In this document: piece after piece, positions 48,796 through 64,000 of the stretch | How positions within the stretch are numbered: position 1 is the first letter of the stretch | Layout: every line of letters begins with the position of its first letter | Made by a program: the position numbers and the translations under genes | Notes under the pieces: generated by a model | Seen by the model: only the letters and a program-made list of their open reading frames with translations | Database searches by the model: none | What the model was told of the DNA's origin: nothing | From: Rhea pennata | Taxonomy: Eukaryota; Chordata; Aves; Rheiformes; Rheidae | Assembly: GCF_028389875.1 (NCBI RefSeq) | Contig: NC_084669.1 | Span: forward strand, 4,797,501 to 4,861,500 | Direction: 5' to 3' | DNA length: 64,000 bases

Positions 48796-51440
48796 CTAAA
48801 AGAAAATTAAAACTGTAGTTTTATACTCGTGTAAAGACAAGTCTTACAGATTTAGTTTTTTGCAGAATCTGAGCCTACTTTTGACAGGACTTTAAAGGAG
48901 ATTGCCTTTAAAGGAGATTCTTTTATGATTTACCCCAAAGGAATTTCCCAGGTTCAATCCTATGTTGCAGCTGAGCTGCAACTAGTAGAACATGCCATGC
49001 CTACCTTTTGCATCCTTCATTGTTTGAGAGATGATTCGTCTGAAAGTCTGATCAGCTTGATGGACAGTGCTAGCTGCACAGATTGCTCGATCTACTTCCT
49101 ATCCAAAAGGATGAGCAAAAAGGAGGAATATATGTAAACATATTAAATTTGGTTTAACTTGCCATCAACTTTGAAGTACTCTTCAAAAGCAGTCAACACA
49201 ATAGCACCATCTCAGTGACTGGCACAGGAAAAACCAGCTCCTCTGGATTTTGAAACACGTATTTGGGTGACTCCCTGAGACATGTGACATTTTAAGAAAT
49301 GAACATTATTTTCCTCATTGTGTGGAGTGACAGCTCCAAAAGGCATTCTTTTTACTACTGCAGAATATACAACAGTATACTTAGAGGCAGTTCAGTGGTT
49401 TAGCTGAATAAAGTAAGACAACTACCCCTTTCAAATATGGTTAACTCTTACATACATGCTTTTGCAATTAAGAAATGCCCTAGGCATTTCTCAACTTTTG
49501 TCATCATAATGGTAAGAACACAATTCAGGAGTAAGTTATTCATTCATTCACTCTCATCTGTAAGAACTAAAGCCTTGAAGACAAATAGTACTACCTTTTG
49601 CTCTGTGTTTTCCTCATTTTGCTTCACTGGATTTTCCAAAGCATTGGCCAGCAGGTGAATAATCTGCAAACTGAAAAAAAAACAAGAGGAAAACATATCT
49701 GTAGTGAAACTATTTGGCTGATTTTTCTCGTATTTTGTAAAGATATCACAGAAAAAAAAAAAAAACATGTAAACTTTCAGTTAAGCTTGTGAGGTAATCA
49801 GTGAAATAATATTTATACTGCAAGATAAATGAAAAATAATTATGATTAAACCCACAGCCATTGTTTTCCAATCTTGAGGCTTCAGACAACTTTTATGGAT
49901 TTTTAACAAGTGTTTAGAAATACAGCTAATAGTAGTAAAAACTCTGCAAAGGATGATGACTATGAGCTTTCCAAACAACTGAAAAATATGTATTGTATGT
50001 ATGCCTTCCAAAAATCATCAGAGTATTTTCTACATATTGTGTAGAAATAGTGAAAAGGTTCTGCCTTTTTATGAAAATAGATCTTATTTAAAAACTTGAG
50101 CATCAATACAGTAACATACTTATCCTCCAAAGCACATTCAGAGCTTTTCAGAATGAGGCTGTTCTTTTCCCAAGCATTATTCTCAAGATCTGGCATTTCT
50201 ATTTTTCCTGCCATTTGATATATTGTCTGTTCAGGTAAAGGATGACTTCTTAGACGATTTCTTCGCAAGCAACATTCAAGTGGACACTCTAAAAATAACT
50301 GGCAGAAGCTCAATGAATCTAAAAATATAAACAGACAGTTTCACCTTCAAAGCTGCTCAAGCAGTAATTTTCAAGAGCAACATACATGACAAAGGCTTTA
50401 TGTGAACTAGCAATTTCTATACTAGTTCTGAACCTAAAAGAATATGAAAAATTTGACCTTGCAGGCTGCTCAGTTATAATTTCTGAGAATTACAGATGAC
50501 AAAAGCTTTATATGAACTAATAATTCCCAATATTACAGTAATAAACATCTGTACTTGGTGTATTTTAGAAATTCAGCAATTAAGAACTACCCAATGTTCT
50601 GCAAGATTAATTAAAAAAAAAGGAGTTAAAGCGCAACATTTGCTAGTTATTTTGCTATAAAGCTGAAAACAACTAGAGCATCCAAATATTACATCAGTCA
50701 TATGTAGCAGAGTAAAGAGTAATTACATTTGCGAGCCAGCTGGTACACTTCGTATCTCATGCTTTGATAATAAAAATTGTCATCCAAAATAAAATACAGT
50801 GGTCTAGAAGTGGCTACGTTTGTGAAGTAATGGCAGGCTCCAGCATCAGATCCCTGTGAAGAGAGCAACCCCTGCCCCTTACAGCAGGCGACGAAACTCT
50901 TCCACGTTGACGCAGTTCTGCTTCTAGGGGCTGGCAAACGATCTCCGTTAATAAGAGCCTCCAAGAAGTGCTCCAGGTACTGCAGCAGCTCGTGCCGGTA
51001 TAACTTCCAGCGAGACAGCTAGGAAGGAACAGAGCAGAGCAGGCTGAAGAGCGCCTCAGGCACGGCGCCGCCGCCCCTCGGCGCCGCCAACGGCCGCCGC
51101 GCGCCGCCAACGGCCGCCCCCTCCCTCCCCCTGGAGCGCCTCAGGGCGCCCCGCCCGCGGCCGGCCAATCAGAGCAGAGCGGGCGATGCCGCCCAATAGG
51201 AAGGCGGGAGGCGGCACTGACCAATGGGGCTTGGGCCGCCGGCCCCGCCTCCGCCGCGGCGGGCCCGAAGGCCTGCGGCGGGATGAGGTCGTCGTAGGGG
51301 AGGAGCGCGCAGTCCCAGCGCTGGCGGCGCGGCAGGCGGTGGCGCAGGGCGCGGGCCAGGGTGGACTTGCCCGCCGCCGGCAGCCCGCACAGCACGCACA
51401 GCCCCACGCGCCGCCGCCCGGCCGCCTCCCGCTGCGCCAT
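48596..51440 (-). CDS. PSTK: PSTK, O-phosphoseryl-tRNA(Sec) kinase (complete, 6 exons)
   Basis: Phosphorylates Ser-tRNA(Sec) to Sep-tRNA(Sec), the substrate from which SEPSECS makes selenocysteinyl-tRNA. It is essential for selenoprotein synthesis. Exons in gene order: 51222-51440, 50727-51018, 50120-50318, 49595-49670, 49005-49098, 48596-48795. They sum to 1080 bases, 359 aa (human 348). The P-loop is GLPAAGKST at residues 19-27. DDNFYYQSMRYEVYQLARK at the exon 2 end is a PSTK hallmark, followed by CQLFLECPLE. The C-terminal tail (AEELNKLKADFLEDMRQ) is kept, but the last 35 residues are divergent. The ATG at 51440 is the first in frame close to the P-loop. An upstream in-frame ATG (51689) would add a long GC-rich extension and is not favoured. 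Confidence 0.96.
49005..49098 (-). CDS. PSTK: PSTK exon 5
   Basis: Residues 263-293 (EVDRAICAAS through SQTMKDAK) plus one base. Acceptor GGATAG|GAAG, donor AAAAG|GTAGGC. Confidence 0.95.
49595..49670 (-). CDS. PSTK: PSTK exon 4
   Basis: Residues 238-262 (LQIIHLLANALENPVKQNEE and on). Acceptor TTTTCAG|TTTG after a long pyrimidine tract, donor AAG|GTAGTA. Confidence 0.94.
50120..50318 (-). CDS. PSTK: PSTK exon 3
   Basis: Residues 171-236 (YSLSFCQLFLECPLE through KSSECALED) plus two bases. Acceptor TTTTTAG|AT, donor GATAA|GTATGT. Confidence 0.94.
50727..51018 (-). CDS. PSTK: PSTK exon 2
   Basis: Residues 74-170 plus one base, from LSRWKLYRHELL to the conserved DDNFYYQSMRYEVYQLARK. Acceptor TTCCTAG|CTG, donor AAAT|GTAATT. 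Confidence 0.96.
51165..51225 (+). promoter_or_regulatory. Triple CCAAT array with 28-bp spacing
   Basis: CCAAT at 51165-51169, 51193-51197 and 51221-51225, all on the plus strand and exactly 28 bp apart. Evenly spaced multiple CCAAT boxes are typical NF-Y targets. The array straddles the PSTK exon 1 donor, an unexpected place relative to the ATG. Confidence 0.65.
51222..51440 (-). CDS. PSTK: PSTK exon 1 (start, P-loop)
   Basis: Residues 1-73. MAQREAAGRRRVGLCVLC leads into GLPAAGKST. The donor is taken as TTG|GTCAGT, the only well-placed GT that joins in phase 0 to exon 2 (LSRWKLYRHELLQYLE). The Ala-rich end (about 55-73) is poorly conserved in the family, so this boundary is the least certain of the gene. 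Confidence 0.82.
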
Positions 51441-53210
51441 CGCCTGCACGGGGCGCGGTGGGCCGGAGCTGGCGGGCGCATGCGCAGCAGTGAGGCTGGG
51501 TACTGGGCGGGGATGCGCATGCGCCGGGCGAGCGCTGCGCAGGCGCCGCCAGTGGGCCGGCGCTGAGGCGTCTGCGCGGGCCGCCGCGCTTCGCGCCGCG
51601 TGTGCCCCGGGAGGCCGCGCTGGACCCCTCACAGCGGCGACGCCGCTATGCTGGGTCGCAGCCTCCGGCTTCAGAGACCGGTTCGACAAGTGCGAAACAT
51701 CGGGTTCACGGAAGTTCTATTTTGATAATAAATATAATGCTAAATTTTGGTAAAACCAAAGGTGTGAGATTGTCTAGTGATTCCTGATGTTCCCCTTTCG
51801 GGGAAAAAAATTAACAAGTGACTTTTGGTACATTGCTAAAATCAGAATGCTACTACATACGCTAAAACTCATGATTAATCACAGATGAATTTTATTAATG
51901 TAACATTACACTTGTTAATCACATTTGAATGATAGGAATATTTAATAGTTACAGATTTTCGGGAATTAAGAAAGACTTACTTGGAAGATGCTGCTTGTCA
52001 ATGCAGGTTTTTGCCTGCAGGAGGTTTCGGTGTCCTTCTGCTTAGCTCTTATGCGAAATAACCATCTAAAGGATTAGAGTTACCTTCTTTGGGATCCCAT
52101 AGTGTATTCATTGTTGCTGCTACCTCATATTCCCAAGCTTTACCTGTGAACACAGTCAGTGTGTGATGCACTCTCCTACATACAGAGGAGGAGGATCTGT
52201 ATCATTTTGTTCCTTCCTGTGAATTTTTATCTTCAGTCTACATAAGAGGTTCTTTTCCCCTTTGTCAGAATGGCAACTAACCATGTAATTTCATATATTG
52301 TCTTTTAAATCAGTACCACTTCTCGTCACATTTAGAACTTCAGAAATGATCTGTTGTTTTTGTAACAACCAGTCTCCAGCAAAAAATCTCAAGCTGTAGC
52401 CAGCAGTAAGCTTTTTAAACATTGTTAAGGTGTGTAACATTTTCTGATAGGTCAGTAAGATCAGAGAGCGCTTGTTTTCTCTAGACTCGAATTTATTCTC
52501 CACAGAATTTCTTTCCTTCATTAGGGTCCCTTTATCATGCTATTTTTATAAACTATCGAAGTGTGACGTGACCAGTACGTTATGAGAGGTGGGATCCTGA
52601 TCCTGGCTTTGATACATTTACACTGAAGAAAAGGCTCATGCCCAGTTGTGGCTCTAAGAGGTATGGACTGCACTGAGCAGCCACCACGGAGGTTCTAGGC
52701 AGCACACAGCTTTGAGGATAGCCCAGGAGGTAGGCGGGCTTCCTAAGAGGCCAGTCTATGTTAGAGTTTTTGTGGCAGCATGTGACTAGAGGTGAATAAA
52801 TTATATCCATTAAATAATAGAGTGCACTTCTCTTTGGACTGCAGGTAAGGCTACACTTTGGAAGAGTTCTGTTTCTTGATGCCGTTATAGATAAAAGCCA
52901 ACAAGTTGAACTTTAGGCCTTTGATTCAAAAAAAGAAAGATGAGGTAGATCAGACACAAATACCACCACAGCAGCTCTTAGCAAAATAACGGGATATTGT
53001 GAAATCTTACATTCAGTGTCTCTGAACATCAAGTCTTTTCCAGTGGTATAGGCTTTCAGAAAGTGTTTTGACTGCGTAAGAAAGGTACTGGAGGACTCCA
53101 ATCTTCATATTGTGATAGGAAAACAAATATTAGAGCATTCCATTATTTTTTACTTTTCATTTTTTTCAGATCAGTTAATTGTCTGAATTAGTGAGGCCTT
53201 CCAAAAACTT
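51441..53210. other. Gap between PSTK start and the ADAM gene 3' end
   Basis: After the CpG island the sequence is unique and AT-rich. A short plus-strand frame (51648-51725, 25 codons) is followed by AATAAA at 51727-51732. The part left of 53,210 should hold the ADAM 3' UTR. A minus-strand AATAAA at 52492-52497 is a possible poly(A) signal. No C10orf88 exon is recognised. Confidence 0.5.
51476..51524. promoter_or_regulatory. Pair of palindromic NRF1 sites upstream of PSTK
   Basis: GCGCATGCGC occurs perfectly at 51476-51485 and again at 51515-51524, 36 and 75 bp upstream of the PSTK ATG. This is the NRF1 core, common in TATA-less promoters of mitochondrial and translation genes. It supports a PSTK transcription start between these sites and the ATG. 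Confidence 0.75.
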
Positions 53211-63976
<10,766 letters not shown>

Positions 63977-64000
63977 CTGTAAAATATTATATGAAAATGT

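Larger units (their letters stand above)
51030..51650. promoter_or_regulatory. CpG island of PSTK
   Basis: About 600 bp of high GC and CpG density covering PSTK intron 1, exon 1 and the upstream flank. No TATA box. No divergent coding exon is recognised on the plus strand side, although the human locus has C10orf88 head-to-head with PSTK. Confidence 0.85.

Noticed and set aside
51056-51689. Long overlapping frames on both strands around PSTK exon 1
   Set aside because: GC-driven shadows. Only 51222-51440 on the minus strand carries the PSTK P-loop and joins in phase to exon 2.
51441-53210. Search for C10orf88 exons head-to-head with PSTK
   Set aside because: No plus-strand exon with recognisable similarity or good splice boundaries was found.

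Overview
This is vertebrate nuclear DNA, most probably from a bird. The genes are split by GT-AG introns. The promoters are CpG islands in an otherwise AT-rich background. The interspersed repeats that can be recognised are 5'-truncated CR1 LINEs carrying the avian/reptilian 3' terminus (ATTCTATG-type repeats). No prokaryotic, organellar, CRISPR or viral gene is visible. The species cannot be fixed from the sequence alone.

Layout, left to right. (1) 1-16,989: no recognisable gene. It holds AT-rich DNA with low-complexity tracts and one isolated CpG island near 9.4-9.65 kb. In mammals the HMX3/HMX2 homeobox genes lie beyond this side of ACADSB, so distal regulatory DNA is plausible, but that is inference. 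(2) 16,990-34,663, minus strand: complete ACADSB (mitochondrial short/branched-chain acyl-CoA dehydrogenase). Eleven coding exons assemble into an open 432-codon protein, the same length as the human enzyme. (3) 34,664-34,780: compact bidirectional CpG-island promoter. (4) about 34,770-47,000, plus strand: IKZF5 (Pegasus, Ikaros-family zinc finger), with non-coding first exons, three coding exons (418 aa) and a 3' UTR of about 4 kb. (5) 48,596-51,440, minus strand: complete PSTK (phosphoseryl-tRNA(Sec) kinase), six exons, 359 aa. (6) 53,211-63,976 and beyond, minus strand: the 3' part of an ADAM9-like membrane metalloprotease/disintegrin gene. Fourteen exons are present, covering the catalytic, disintegrin, cysteine-rich, EGF-like, transmembrane and cytoplasmic parts. 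The signal peptide and prodomain lie beyond the right edge.

The first three genes serve unrelated jobs (isoleucine breakdown, transcriptional control, selenocysteine synthesis), and their order and orientation are those of human 10q26. The ADAM gene sits where mammals have C10orf88.

I found no new multi-gene system. The best leads are: a CR1 element whose truncated 5' end coincides with the splice donor of ACADSB exon 7, in an exon that also has an unusual Glu-to-Cys change; paired loss of two cysteines in the ADAM catalytic domain; three CCAAT boxes exactly 28 bp apart at the PSTK exon 1 donor; mirrored YY1-type sites at the ACADSB/IKZF5 promoter; a uORF crossing a splice junction in IKZF5; and a clustered CACTTAAT array in an ADAM intron. 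All exon boundaries were placed by eye from reading frame, splice consensus and recalled family sequences. No alignment or database search was run.
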